Shown here in pieces: positions 35,594 through 46,705 of a stretch of DNA of 64,000 nucleotides (positions are counted from its first letter, which is position 1; each line of letters starts with the position of its first letter). This DNA comes from Proteles cristata cristata. Lineage: Eukaryota > Chordata > Mammalia > Carnivora > Hyaenidae. The position numbers were made by a program, and so were the translations under genes. The stretch spans positions 744,001-808,000 of the forward strand of contig JAESUZ010005101.1 in NCBI GenBank assembly GCA_017311185.1, written 5' to 3'. Below the pieces are notes generated by a model that was not told the DNA's origin, did no database searches, and saw nothing but the letters and a program-made list of their open reading frames with translations.

Positions 35594-36875
35594 GTTCTTT
35601 GCTTTTGCATCACACTGATACACGGCCACAAAAAGAAGACCACCGGCTATGAGGTTTCTGTTTTTTACAATCAGAGTTGACAAAAATAATAGTAAAACAG
35701 AATCATAGTGAATCCGCAGCACGTGATCATTAGTCTGTGCAAAGCCCTTCTCTTGTTTTATTCTCTTATTTCTGATCCCCCGGCTCCTCCCCCTTCCCTT
35801 TTAGGCAACCTCTCTAATACATGAGATAAATGTCTTCAAGTCTCTGTAGCATGAGGCAGGGCTATCGTATGTGCCTACATGGCTTTACATTACATAGCAG
35901 CACCCTATCAGGGGTTTTTTCTTATCATTACACTCAACATCACGTTTTTAAGACCTACTGAGGTTGCTGTATGTCCCCCTAAGATGCACGGCCACGCTTT
36001 GCTCACGGAGAAGTCGTCTGCACACATCTGTTTCTCACGCTGAGATCAGCACGCTTTTGAGTCGCAGCATTTGCGACTAAACAAGACTGTTTGCTGGAGT
36101 TAATCTGACACCAGATGCATTTCTCCCTCTTTTAAGACTGTGACTAATTCCTTTCCGCCCCATGTGGCCGAGCTCACTAGCCGGCATCACAGGTGTCTTC
36201 CTTAAAAAGAAAAAGATTTTGTCCCTTGGTTTCCTGACCATACCTCACCCTTAACCCCCCCCCCACCCCACTTTTGGACTGTTTTTTATTAAGTTTGCAC
36301 CAAAAAGCACAGAGATGGACAACTCCAAGAGAAAACTCTCTCTCTCATCTATGATTTATCCTTACTTGAACAAGAGCACTCCAGCCTATGGAAAAGTTTT
36401 TTTTTTTTTTTTTAATGAATAGCAAAAAGTTACCCCCATCTTGGATTACAGATTACAGATCAAAATGAAAAAAAAACAAAAAACAGTCAAATTGCTTATC
36501 AGAGAATGTTCTGTTCTTGCTCCTCTTTACTCTTTCCACAGATGTGAGTACTAAGTCCAAAACCAAATTCTCTCTCCCCAGAGGGAAACCCCCACCAACA
36601 CGCAGGAGGGGGGAATTTGGCTCCTATAATAGCACTTCGTTAAAATGTATAATTTCCACATGGACAGTAGAGATAAAGAAGATGCTTCTTGGGGCCCGTT
36701 TCCAGCCCAATCTTTCAAAATATGTGAAATCCTATTTATTTATCCACCGTACCCCCATAAAGTGATAAACGTAAGATACCAGGATTTAAACTATAAGTAG
36801 CGTTTTTCTCAAGATTCTGGAATGAGCCCTTCATGAATGTGTAGCAATAAAATATTAAAAACAACTAGCATGTCA

Positions 36876-37117
36876 GGGGCGCCTGGGTGGCTTAGTCGGT
36901 TAAGCGTCCGACTTTCGCTTAGGTCATGATCTCGCGGTTCATGGGTTCGAGCCCCGCGTCAGGCTCTGTGCTGACTGCCAGCTTGGAGCCTGGAGCCTCT
37001 TTCAGTCTGTGACTCCCTCTCTCTCTGACCCTCCCCTGCTCACGTTGTCTCTCTCTCTCTCTCAGAAATAAATAAAACACTAAAAAATTAAAAAAAAACA
37101 AAAACAAAAACAAAAAA
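36876..37117 (+). mobile_element. Carnivore tRNA-Lys SINE (young type)
   Basis: Full length with a CAAAAACAAAAAC-interrupted tail; ACAACTAGCATGT on both sides. Confidence 0.95.
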
Positions 37118-37134
37118 AAACAACAACTAGCATG

Positions 37135-37270
37135 TGTTACGTGTTTATGTTTCAGGCACTGTTCTCAGCATTATTTCATGCATTTTCCCATTAATCCTCA
37201 TAAACCTATGACAAATTCGTTCTAATCCCTGTTATAAAGATGAAAGACAGGAAGAGGCAGGGATGAAAGC
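37135..37270 (-). mobile_element. MIR-like SINE (ancient)
   Basis: GGCACTGTTCTCAGCATTAT and TTAATCCTCATAAACCTATG fit the reverse MIR 3' half. Confidence 0.55.
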
Positions 37271-38199
37271 AAAAGGACACGTCAATCCCATCCTGCAAGA
37301 TTAGCTCATCCCCCAAACCAAATGAGACTTCCTTCTCCTCCTGAAGACATACTCTTGGACTTGTCTCTCCCTTCGGAGCCCAGCCTCCCCCACCCCTCAG
37401 ACTCCCGCCAAGCCCCGGAAACCCCTATCTGTGCCCACCCCCCGTGTGGCCTCCTCCCTCCTGCCCTGAACCCCTCAGTCACTGACCCCCACCAGCCCAG
37501 ACTCTGAAATTCCTTGAGCCTTCCTTTAAATCTTGCCCACCACTCGCTCTCAGTCTCTCCCGCCTCTCGCCTCGTCTGCCAATCCCTCTGCCTTCGCTGC
37601 CCTCCTACGTCCTGGCACAACACAGCTCCTGCCTCAGCGTCTCCCTTCATTCCAGCTGCGGTCCCATGAGCCTCCTGCCCCCAAGGCTGGAGCCTGCGTC
37701 TGGGAGGGGTCTCTGCCCCACCCCTGGGTCCCCAGCTCCTGCCCACCAGCGGTCATCAGGGGGCCCACCGAGTCCTCAAACCCCGTCCCCCATGTGGTTT
37801 CCCAATGTCGGCCATTAGTCACCTGTGTGACCCTGGGCCTCACCTTCCCCCTGTAGGAAATCCTGAGCATGAACCAAATTTCAACACTGTCCAGGCCTCT
37901 CAGCCTCCCCTGACCCAGGCCCGGAGACGCTGCTCTGCCACGAAAGCCCCTCCTTTACCCACAGCATCTGCGGCTGCAGCGCTGGGTCGGCTCCAGAACT
38001 CTTCAGTCCTGGCCAGAAAGCCTTCCCCTCCCACTTCACCTGAGCGCCCTGGCCAGGCACTTATGACCGTCCCCAGAGCGACAGCCGCCACCCCCCACCC
38101 CCCCACCCCCGCCCCATGACTGCGTGCGTGCCCAGGCCACCGCCCCGGGATGCACTGAAAGCAGATGAGTCTCCAGACCCAGGGCCAGGCGGCTTAGGG

Positions 38200-38810
38200 C
38201 TGTATTGTATGTACTTTGGTTTTCCAAATATCATGACGTTTTGACCTCATCACAAGCCGGGCTTGCTAAGGAGAGACAGCCTGTCCCAGGTCTCGACAAT
38301 TCTTGGTGATAACAAAGAACCCAAACTTTAGAATGTAGCCCAGAGCCATGTTTCCTTGAAGTGGCTCTTATACCCCAGGAAGCCATATTCCTCTGCCTTA
38401 ATCGTCCCAGGGCCAGGTACCACACACCCGGAGACCTAACACCCACCAAAATTATTCAGATTAGCCCTGCTTACTCTGCCCTGCCTTGCCTGTCCTCCAG
38501 AAATCCCAATAAAGGCTGGGCCCTAAGGAGCGCCAGGGTGGCTGAGTCGGTTAAGCACATGACTTTTAATTTCGGCTCAGGTCATGATCTCACGGTTCGT
38601 GGGTTCGAGCCCCGTGTCAGGCTTTGCGCTTGACAGCACAGTCTCTGGTTGGAATTCTCTGTCTCCTTTTCTCCCTGTCTTTCAAAAATAAATAAACATT
38701 AAAAAAAAAAGTTATGCCCTAAATTTTCCCCTTGCTCCTGTCTTCGGCCCCCAGATAACCTTGTTGGTTGTTCCGTGACTCTGCGTGGCATGTGGTGATC
38801 CCTCTCTAAG
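38200..38810 (+). mobile_element. Possible LTR split by a SINE
   Basis: AATAAA at 38508-38513 in an R-like context (AATCCCAATAAAGGCTGGG) and, after the SINE at 38527-38711, CCTTGCTCCTGTCTTCGGCC resembling U5. Boundaries unclear. Confidence 0.35.
38527..38711 (+). mobile_element. Carnivore tRNA-Lys SINE (older variant)
   Basis: AGGAGCGCCAGGGTGGCTGA head, shortened body, tail AAAAATAAATAAACATTAAA. GCCCTAA on both sides. It sits in the LTR-like segment 38200-38810. Confidence 0.9.
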
Positions 38811-38929
38811 ACCTGGGGGCATAAGCTTCTTCCTGCGAAGCCTCCTCATTTCTCCTGTGGCCATATTGAATTCACCATACCCTTCCCAACACGCACATTC
38901 TCAGAACAGGGTTCCACTTTGAACCCCAT

Positions 38930-39060
38930 TTCTTATTAACTATGCAACCTCTGGCTACTTAATGTGCCCAAGGCTCATTAGAATTAATAATAGTCCTGGT
39001 TATTGTAAAGACTTAATGAAATAATACATACAAGTATATACATTATATATTTTAGTAAAA
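38930..39060 (+). mobile_element. MIR-like SINE (ancient)
   Basis: TTAACTATGCAACCTCTGGC, then AATAATAGTCCTGGTTATTG and AAAGACTTAATGAAATAATA, follow a diverged MIR. Confidence 0.45.
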
Positions 39061-39141
39061 CATATGTTTAAATTATATTTAAAAATTTAGATAGGAGCTG
39101 ATACACGATAAGTAAGTGTTAGTTATTAAGACTTATTTTTA

Positions 39142-39330
39142 GGGGCGCCTGGGTGGCTCAGTCAGTTCAGTGTCTGACTCCTGATTTCAGCTCAGGTCAT
39201 GATCTCATGGTTCCTGAGTTCAAGCCCCATGTCAGCATAGAGCCCACTTAAGATACTCTGTCTCTCCCTGTCTGCTCCTCTCCTGCCCCCTCAAAAATAG
39301 ATTTAAACACAGAAGGAAAAAAAAAAAAGA
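39142..39330 (+). mobile_element. Carnivore tRNA-Lys SINE (older)
   Basis: GGGGCGCCTGGGTGGCTCAG head and a shortened 3' half ending CAAAAATAGATTTAAACA. Confidence 0.9.
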
Positions 39331-39869
39331 CTGCTATTTTTATTACTGGAATTTACTTTTCGATTCTTGGAGCACAGCAGTCTCACTGAAAGCAAAGGGT
39401 AACTTGATGGTTCTAGAAAGGACCGGAAGCCAACTTGGTCATCTTTTTGAGTGAATGCAAAGGTAGCTCCATATTGCCTACCCGAAAATTAACTTTAGGG
39501 TCCACAGTGTGGTGGGGGCAGGGCAGGCTGGGGAAACTTAATTTGCATAGCATTTTGCATGAGATTTAAAAACAAATTGACATTTGGTGACAGGAACTGG
39601 GGGTGGGTGGAAGTGGGTAGAGACGGTGGGGGGAGGGGGCTCAAGAAGATCAGAGGAAGTTGAATCCATGGACCATTGTTGGCAAAACAAGGGCAAAGAT
39701 CAATAAATAGCAACAGTCCTGTGGCCTTGAACTTCACGGATGGTCAAACAGATTATGCACCAGCTGTCCCAAAGAACTGCCTCTTGCTCCTCAGGCCTGG
39801 CTCCAGCGTGTGCCCATGCCAGGGAGAAAAACCTGGGTACTTCCCGCCACTCGGCATCAAGGACCGAAT

Positions 39870-40212
39870 GGATTGTGGACTGAATGTTTGAGTTCCCCAG
39901 ACTCATGTGTTGAAACCTAACCCCCAATGAACTGGCATTAGGAAGCGGGGCTTTGGGAAGCTTATAAGCATGGGATTAGTGTTCTTATAGGAGATCTCCC
40001 CCCGCCCCCCCGCACCAAGAGCTCCCTCATCCCTTCCACCATATGAGGACGTGGCCAGAAGATGATGGTCTATGGACCAGGAAGAGAACACTCACTAGAC
40101 ACTGAATCCACCTTGATCTTGGACTTCCCAGCCACCAAAATGGTGAGAAGGCATGACTGAGAAGCTGCACCATCTACAGTATCTGTCTTAGCAGCGGAAA
40201 TGGACGAATGCA
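39870..40212 (+). mobile_element. ERVL-MaLR LTR (MLT1/MST-like)
   Basis: Words in consensus order: GGACTGAATGTTTGAGTTCC, GTGTTGAAACCTAACCCCCA, CTTCCACCATATGAGGACGT, GATCTTGGACTTCCCAGCCA, and the end CTTAGCAGCGGAAATGGAC. This is the usual MaLR solo-LTR layout. Confidence 0.7.
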
Positions 40213-40546
40213 GGAGGCAAGCACAAAGCCCCGCCAGCAGGGCACTCTGTGTTGAGAGTTCCCCAGCTGAGAGCAGGGTCGGGACCTGGTGGGGGTGAAG
40301 ATCTAATAGGAAGTAGGTCTCTGAGAGGAAAGCTATAGTATTTTACATTTTTTTGGATCCTTTTTCTAGATCTGCATATTCGTTCACTTTTACCAACTCT
40401 GCTGTGACACCTGCATTCTGCCACCTCTATGACAATCTGATCTTTTTCCCCCACACCCTTAACATACCTTCCTTCCATTCCTGGCCAAGCCATGTTTCTT
40501 GCATCTAATTATCCCCTAATTAGATGCTCTTAAAGGACTGTTTCTT

Positions 40547-40770
40547 GGGGCACCTGGGTGGCTTAGTCGGTTTGAGCGTCCGACTTCAGCTCAGGTCATG
40601 ATCTCACGGTTCGTGGGTTCAAACCCCACTGACTGCCAGCTCAGAGTCTGGAGCCCGTTTCAGAGTCTGTGACTCCCTCTCTCTCTGACTCTCCCCTGCT
40701 CACTCTGTTTCTCTCTCTCTCTCTCCTAGAAATAAATAAAACATTAAAAAAAATTTTTTTTAAAAAAAAG
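40547..40770 (+). mobile_element. Carnivore tRNA-Lys SINE (young type, middle deletion)
   Basis: GGGGCACCTGGGTGGCTTAG head. The GGCTCTGTG segment is missing between CAAACCCCA and CTGACTGCCAG. Young-type TCCTAGAAATAAATAAAACA end. Confidence 0.93.
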
Positions 40771-41568
40771 GACGGGTTCTCGTCTTGTCTCAGCAAGACT
40801 TCAGTCTTTCCCCACCCAGTTCTCTTAGCAGCAACTACCAACTGCCAGAGATGAACTTTGCAAGGAATCCAATGTGCCAGCCCTCAACTAGAAGATTTTT
40901 AAGACTTCTTTCAGCTTTAATGTCCTTTGATTCAAACCTAAGCAAGGCCCTTTGGCCACATGGAGATACAGGTCACTGCAAACCAACCAGTCGGATGCCC
41001 CGGAAAATCATACTGCTGGGGGTCAGGAAGATCGGCTCGCTCCCCACCACAGGCCTCCTAGAGCAGACGCAGCCAACTAGCCAACCTGCTTCAGTTCTAC
41101 CAAACATTTTGTCCACCAAAGACTAATTCAGTGATAGCTTTTTCAGACTCCTCCAAAGGCTGCTAGAGTTGATCCTTCAAGCAGGCTGGGTGTGGTGCTT
41201 CCCCTCAAGCCCCACCTCACCGGAGCTGGCCAAGCACTCACATATACCCCAGGCTCAGGGTGTAAAACCAGTCTGGCCCGGCTTCGAGCCCTTAACTCCC
41301 TCGATATAATATGGCCACACACGCAGGAGTTGCTGAGGCCCTTGATATGGTCATGGTCTTCTGGATCCTGAACTCTGCGGCCTCAGGCTCCCCAGGCATC
41401 TGTTCCTGATCGGTCCCTGACCCCTTTCTCAATGTCTTGTTCCGGTGATCTGCTGTGGATACTCCCCTTTGCTAACAATGTGCACTCACCTCTCAGAACA
41501 TGTGATCCTTCGGCCACTCCAGCCCAGTCCAGACATCTGTGAAGTCAGCACCACAGTCCCATGCGGGC

Positions 41569-41711
41569 CCATGACATTGGCACTCCTGCTGAGAGAGACA
41601 GAGAGACAAATACACAAATATCCAGATACACAGCAGGACCATGACATTGGCACTCCTGCTGAGAGAGACAGAGAGACAAATACACAAATATCCAGATACA
41701 CAGCAGGACCA
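41569..41711 (+). repeat. 70-bp tandem duplication, two copies
   Basis: CCATGACATTGGCACTCCTG through GATACACAGCAGGA at 41569-41638 is repeated at 41639-41708 with no difference that I can see, then ACC. The perfect copy implies a recent event. It does not resemble a known interspersed repeat. Confidence 0.92.
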
Positions 41712-42455
41712 GGAAAGACTCCTAAGTCCAATGGAGAAACATGGAAGATTAAACGCAACGCTTTGTGACTACTTGGTTCCGAAGCCACAGAGGGGAGCTT
41801 GTAATGACGTAAGCCCATAAGGACAAAGAAAGCAGGAGAAGGATCGTCACCAGAACAGAGAAGCCAACAAAATTTCAGGAGCCGAAAACGGGGGAGCAGA
41901 ACTGTCCAGGTCAGCCAGAGAATACGACCTAAAATGGGGCTTTACGACATGGGCCCTGCAACAGGGGACTGACCGACATTGTGAAAAATGCTTTCAGCTC
42001 TGTGTTCTCAAAAGTTCCAGAAACCTGGTTCAGATAACCTGTTATCAACACAACTTCCCTTTTACCTGTCCTACATCTAATTCAATGTAATCATCAGTGA
42101 CTGTCTTCTTCTTCTGACTCCTTATCTCACAGGAACGCACCTCAGGATGCCTAAGGGACTCTAAAGCCTCACAAACTCCAGTTTATTTGGGATGACCTGT
42201 GCCCAAAGTCACCCCAAATAAACACACAACGGGAGTAACGATGTAGTTGCTGTGCAAACATGGCTCCAGGACCACTCCCCGACCCTCCAGTCCTTCAACA
42301 CGCCACACCAAATCACCCCCTCAGCCCCAGTCTCTTCTGTACAAAGTCTGAAGTCACCCCTTGGCGTCTCTGCTACTGAGTCTTGCTCCTTATTCTTCTG
42401 CCGCAAGTTGGCATGAGCATCCATCCCTCCTCTGACAATCATTCTCATGCTTTCA

Positions 42456-42458
<3 letters not shown>

Positions 42459-42527
<69 letters not shown>

Positions 42528-42537
42528 CACACATACA

Positions 42538-42583
<46 letters not shown>
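42459..42583. repeat. (TA)n(CA)n compound microsatellite
   Basis: (AT)n, ACACACACAC, (AT)n, a short CA/TA mix, then (CA)n over about 120 bases. Prone to length variation and cruciform formation. Confidence 0.95.
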
Positions 42584-42586
<3 letters not shown>

Positions 42587-42959
42587 TATTTGCCCCTGGA
42601 CCTTGTTATAAGCTATCCCTCGATACAAGTGCAGGGCATAATACTTAACACTTTTTTCTTGGGAAGGAGTTTCTAGAGTTATATCTGAAATGACCTCATC
42701 AGAGATATGCCTTCTGAGGCTAAAACAGCATAGACTGGGGTTAGGGATGCTGGAAGCCTAGGAAGACCACCGCGCAGTGAACATCATGGCCCCATGCATG
42801 GCTGCTGTCACAGGGCCCAAAATGCTCCTGGAGGAGCCCGTGAGTGCACAGGAAGCCGTAATCATTATGCTCGGAAATGCAAACGTAAGTACACATATCT
42901 GGGCGGGAATATCTTTGCTCCAAATTGTGCCAATTTGCCTCGAGTTTATGCTGCATGAT

Positions 42960-43115
42960 GTAATAAAAAGAGCAAGAGTTTTGGGTTTCTGCATAGGGCT
43001 GTGAAGCCCAAGTCTGCAAATTACAACCTGTGTGATCTTGCTTAGGCTTCCCGGGCCACCGTTTCCTGGGCTGCAAAACACAGGTGAGAATACCAGCCTT
43101 GAACGCTAGTGTCAG
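42960..43115 (+). mobile_element. MIR-like SINE (ancient)
   Basis: AAAGAGCAAGAGTTTTGGGT, TACAACCTGTGTGATCTTGC and CCACCGTTTCCTGGGCTGCA fit the MIR 5' to middle part. Confidence 0.6.
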
Positions 43116-43144
43116 GAATCAAAAGATATCATCACAAGAAAAAA

Positions 43145-43315
43145 AATGTGTACCTACGTATGGTGGTGGATATTAATGGGGCAACTGTGGGGATCATTGC
43201 ACAGTATATACAAATATCAAATCATTACACTGTACACCTGAAATGAATGCAATGCTATGTCAAGTGCACCTCGGTTTAAAAATATTTTAATAAGTTAAAA
43301 ATAGAAAATATATAT
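43145..43315 (+). mobile_element. LINE-1 3' UTR fragment (old)
   Basis: Contains TGGTGGATATTAATGGGGCA and TTACACTGTACACCTGAAAT, typical of old L1M 3' ends, and tapers into an A/T-rich tail before the SINE at 43332. Confidence 0.65.
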
Positions 43316-43331
43316 TGGTCTTAGAAATATA

Positions 43332-43540
43332 GGGGCGCCTGGGTGGCTCAGTCAGTTAAGCATCTGACTTCGGCTCAGGTCACAATCTCGCAGTTCGTGG
43401 GTTCGAGCCCTGCGTCGGGCTCTGTGCTGACAGCTCAGAGCCTGGAGCCTGTTTCAGATTCTGTGTGTGTCTCTCTCTCTGCCCCTTCCCCACTCATGCT
43501 CTGTCTCTTCCTGTCTCAAAAATAAATAAAAACTATAAAA
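43332..43540 (+). mobile_element. Carnivore tRNA-Lys SINE
   Basis: GGGGCGCCTGGGTGGCTCAG to CTCAAAAATAAATAAAAAC, followed by an AT-rich (TA)n at 43550-43566. Confidence 0.93.
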
Positions 43541-44082
43541 AATTCAAAAATATATATATATATAAATTTTCACATTTAAGAGCAAAGTAAAGAAAGACAC
43601 TTTCTCTTACTTTATACAAGGATCTATGTGAATTGTCACACTGACAATGGATGAAAACTGGAGTTAAAAAAAGAATTTTAAATATTTTATGCCAAGCATG
43701 CAGTTCCATGTGTGGTACTGCAGCTACTGAGTGAGTGATGGTCATTGTTTTCACGCTCATGTGGAAAGTGACTTTCAAGGGCACCTCCAGCAAGGTCACG
43801 GTTTTCATTAAAAAAATAGCTTAAAATCTTCTCATACACTTGAATAAATTCTGATTCCACTGAGGTCCCTACAGTTCTACGTCACATCATGGAGAAAAGG
43901 CACAAAGTTAGAAGAGCAGGTGTTACTCATCAACTACCTTATCAAAACAGAGTCTCTGATTTCCAAGGAGATGGATACCAACCAGGGTGAGTTCTGTGCA
44001 AAATGATTTCCAAACTTGGCTGCACATAAAAAATCCAAACAATTCATTTAGAATTGCCTGAAATGGAACCAGGCATAAAGTC

Positions 44083-44275
44083 TTTTTTTTTTTTTTTAAC
44101 GTTTATTTATTTTGAGAGAGTGCATGTGAATGGGGGAGGGGCAGAGAGGGAGAGAGAGAGAATCCCAAGCAGGCTCCACGCTGTCAGTGCAGAGCCCGAC
44201 ACAGGGTTCGAACCCATGAACCTGAGCCAAAACCAAGAGTCAGATGCTTAACCGACTGAGTCCTCCAGGAGCACC
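44083..44275 (-). mobile_element. Carnivore tRNA-Lys SINE (old)
   Basis: Poly-T then AACGTTTATTTATTTTGAGA in reverse, ending TCCTCCAGGAGCACC. Partly deleted near the B box. Confidence 0.88.
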
Positions 44276-44559
44276 AGCACTAGAGTATTTTGAAGAGCTC
44301 TCCACTCTAGTGTGCAGCCAGGATGAAAAACTACCAATCTTTAAAAACAAAAACAAAAAATGACCTATTGGATAGAGGGTAAGAACTTACTCCTTTAAAT
44401 ATCTGAAATTTCCTCCAAATCACCTGAGACTCAGGGTAATCGCTACTAAACCACTTTCTGAAAAGTGGCCACAACCTGGAAGCCACACGGTGGTCCTCCA
44501 GCGGGTGAGTGGAAAGCATCGCTACCTCCAGGCCATGGACTGGGATTCAGCAGTGCAGA

Positions 44560-45069
44560 GAAAGGAGGTGTCCAGCCATGAAAAGACAAGGAAGCACTTT
44601 AAGTGCCTATGACGAAGTGAAAGAAGGACATCTGAAAAGGCTACATCCTGTATGATTCCAACTACATGACATTCTGTGACATTCTGGAAGAGGCAACACT
44701 ATGGACACAATGAAAAGATCAGTGGCCCCCAGGGGCTGGGGGAGGGAGGGGTGAGAAGGCAGGGCACAGAGGACTGTCAGCGCAGTGAAAGGGTATCTAG
44801 GATACTATAAGGTGGATGCGTAACATCACGTATTTGCCAAAACCCAAAGAATATATAACTCCAAGAGCGGACCCTGCTATAATGTACGGACTCTGGGGGA
44901 TAACACTGTGTAGTGGAGGTTCAGCAGCGTATCGGGCGTCCCATGCTGGTGGTGGTGTTGATAATGGAGAAGGCTATGCATGTGTGGGGCAGAGGGTATA
45001 TGAAAAATAGCTGTACTTTCCAGTCAGGTTTGTTGGGTCCTTAAAACAGCTTGAAAAAATAAAGTCTAT
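44560..45069 (+). mobile_element. LINE-1 3' UTR, L1MB-like
   Basis: Recognisable words in order: AAAGATCAGTGGCCCCCAGG, GGATGCGTAACATCACGTAT, GGGGGATAACACTGTGTAGT, GTTGATAATGGAGAAGGCTA, and the end AAAATAAAGTCTATTT. The order matches the L1MB-type 3' UTR. It is followed by the long purine tract. Confidence 0.8.
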
Positions 45070-45415
45070 TTAAGAACGAAAGAGAGAGAGAGAGAGAGAA
45101 AAGGAAAGAAGAAAGAAAAAGAAACAAAAAGGAAAGAAGAAAGAAGGAAAAGGAAGGAAGGAAGGAAAAAAGAAAGAAGAAAGGAAGGGAGAGAAAGAAA
45201 AAAAGAAGGGAGAGAAAGAAGAAAGAAAAAAGAAAGGAAGAAAGGAAGAAAAAGAAAAGGAAGGAAGAGAAAGAAAGGAAGGAAAGGAAGAAAGGAAGGG
45301 AGAGAAAGAATGAAGAAAGAAAAAAGAAAAAAGGAAGGAAGGAAGAGAAAGAAACAAACAAACAAAAAACAAAGAAACAAAAAAAGAAACGAAGAAAGAA
45401 AGAATCGAATGTAAA
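45070..45415. repeat. Long purine (GAAA/GGAA)n tract
   Basis: About 340 bases of almost pure purine on the plus strand: (GA)n, then GAAAGAAG, GGAAGGAA and AAAGAAAC units. It starts directly at the 3' end of the old L1 at 44560-45068, so it probably grew from that element's A-rich tail. Such mirror-symmetric purine tracts can form triplex DNA. The pyrimidine strand gives long Phe/Ser/Leu frames that are not genes. Confidence 0.9.
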
Positions 45416-45701
45416 AGCCTTTAGGCCAAATTCACAAAGACTGCGCATCCAGGAAGCACCAGGATGTGCCAGTTGTAGTGACCTTGGATGACCTTGGATG
45501 AGTATGCAGACGCCCAAACGGAGACAATTCCAAGCCCAAAAGAAGAAGTGGGTCTGCTGTTGAAGGAGAAGGAGATAAACTAAGGCTCCAAACGGCAGCT
45601 GCCACATAAACCAACGGAAATTCCGGAAGTGGAGCGGAGGCCAGTGTGAGGGCAGGACCGGAAGACATGGAGCTGTGGAGGAAGGCAGCCACCCAGCGAC
45701 C

Positions 45702-45862
45702 GTGGGCACGGCCCCCCCGGGACGCACGGCCCCCCCGGGACGCACGGCCCCCCCGGGACGCACGGCCCCCCCGGGACGCACGGCCCCCCCTGGGCGGGAC
45801 GCACGCCCCGGGACGCACGCCCCCGGGACGCACGCCCCCGGGACGCACGGCCCCCCCCGCAC
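45702..45862. repeat. 18-bp GC-rich minisatellite (GACGCACGGCCCCCCCGG)
   Basis: The unit GACGCACGGCCCCCCCGG repeats exactly at period 18 (starts at 45721, 45739, 45757, 45775), then shorter variants without the GGCC run follow to about 45862. Because 18 is a multiple of 3, every frame without a stop stays open, which explains the overlapping 100-330-codon frames on both strands. It is CpG-rich. Confidence 0.9.
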
Positions 45863-46379
45863 GCACGGCCTGGGCGCGCCCGGGGAGGCCTCGCTGCCGC
45901 CGGCACGTCGAGCAGAGGGTACCACGAGGAAGCCCAGTTGTGACCGCGGGAACTGCGTGGGGGGTGTCTTTGCAACGGGCCCCGCAAACGACGGCCTTCC
46001 TTGCTCCCTCTGAGCCGAGGCACGGCCGTGTGACCGGACGGGGGGCCCCTGCGATGGGCGCCTGAGAAGCCCTCACACGCCTCTCCACGCATGCGCGCGG
46101 GCTCAGGCTGCCTCCTGTTAGAGCAGAAATCAAAGTCTTGGTCAAACTCTGCGGCCAAACCCGCTAACTGGCTAATGTGCCACGGCCGGGAGCGTGTGAC
46201 CAGCTCTCCCTGACCGCAGGGTCCCTCCAGCACGGGACCAGTGACACCTGCGGCTGCGGGAGGCTGTGCGCGGAGGGCTGCCCTGCGCATTGCAGAGGGG
46301 CGTCCCTGGCCCCTACTCGTGTTAACAGCACCCCTTCCCGGGCTGTGACTCCCAGAGATGCCTCCTGACAGTACAGCTC

Positions 46380-46640
46380 CAGGTATCTGAGGGGCCCAGA
46401 AAAATCCCGTGCAGAGAGACAGTACGGTGGCGGCTGCCAGGGGCGGGAGGGGAGGAGGGAATGGGGGAGTCCTTCTCGAAGGGCGACAAGACATAAAGGG
46501 CTCTGGAGTTGGACGGTGGTGACGGCCGCACGACGGTGTCCATGTGCCTAATGCCACCGAACCACACACGGTAATAGTCAAAATGCGAAATTTTACGTTA
46601 TGTGTATTTTGCCACGATTTTTAAAAACAGGAGGGGGAAA
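46380..46640 (+). mobile_element. LINE-1 3' UTR, L1MC/ME-like
   Basis: Words such as GTGGCGGCTGCCAGGGGCGG, GGACGGTGGTGACGGCCGCA and the end AAATTTTACGTTATGTGTAT match an old L1 3' UTR. Many TG/CA positions still read CG, which fits its place in a CpG-rich neighbourhood. Confidence 0.65.
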
Positions 46641-46705
46641 AAACTGTCCTTAGGCGTTGCCAAACGTCCCCTGGGGGACGAAACTGCCCCGGGGGAGCGG
46701 GGGGC
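46640..46705. mobile_element. MER20-like hAT fragment
   Basis: GCGTTGCCAAACGTCCCCTG then CGAAACTGCCCCGGGGGAG match the end of MER20. Short. Confidence 0.4.

Larger units (their letters stand above)
35608..42458. other. Intergenic DNA with mixed repeats
   Basis: 35608-36875 has an L1M/L2-like texture near 35750-36010 and otherwise nothing clear. 37271-38199 is C-rich (many CCTCC and CCCACCC words), possibly L2-derived. 40213-40546, 40771-41568 and 41712-42458 show no gene; the last has AATAAA-bearing LTR-like sequence near 42215 that I could not place. Confidence 0.4.

Noticed and set aside
37322..37856. Pro/Ser-rich frames in the C-rich segment
   Set aside because: No domain, no splice context, and low-complexity CCTCC/CCCACC composition.
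45041..45925. 294-codon minus-strand frame with long Phe/Ser/Leu runs
   Set aside because: Made of the pyrimidine strand of a microsatellite joined to the 18-bp minisatellite.
45432..46581. Overlapping 237- and 333-codon minus-strand frames
   Set aside because: Kept open by the 18-bp array; no domain, and the flanks show no coding character.
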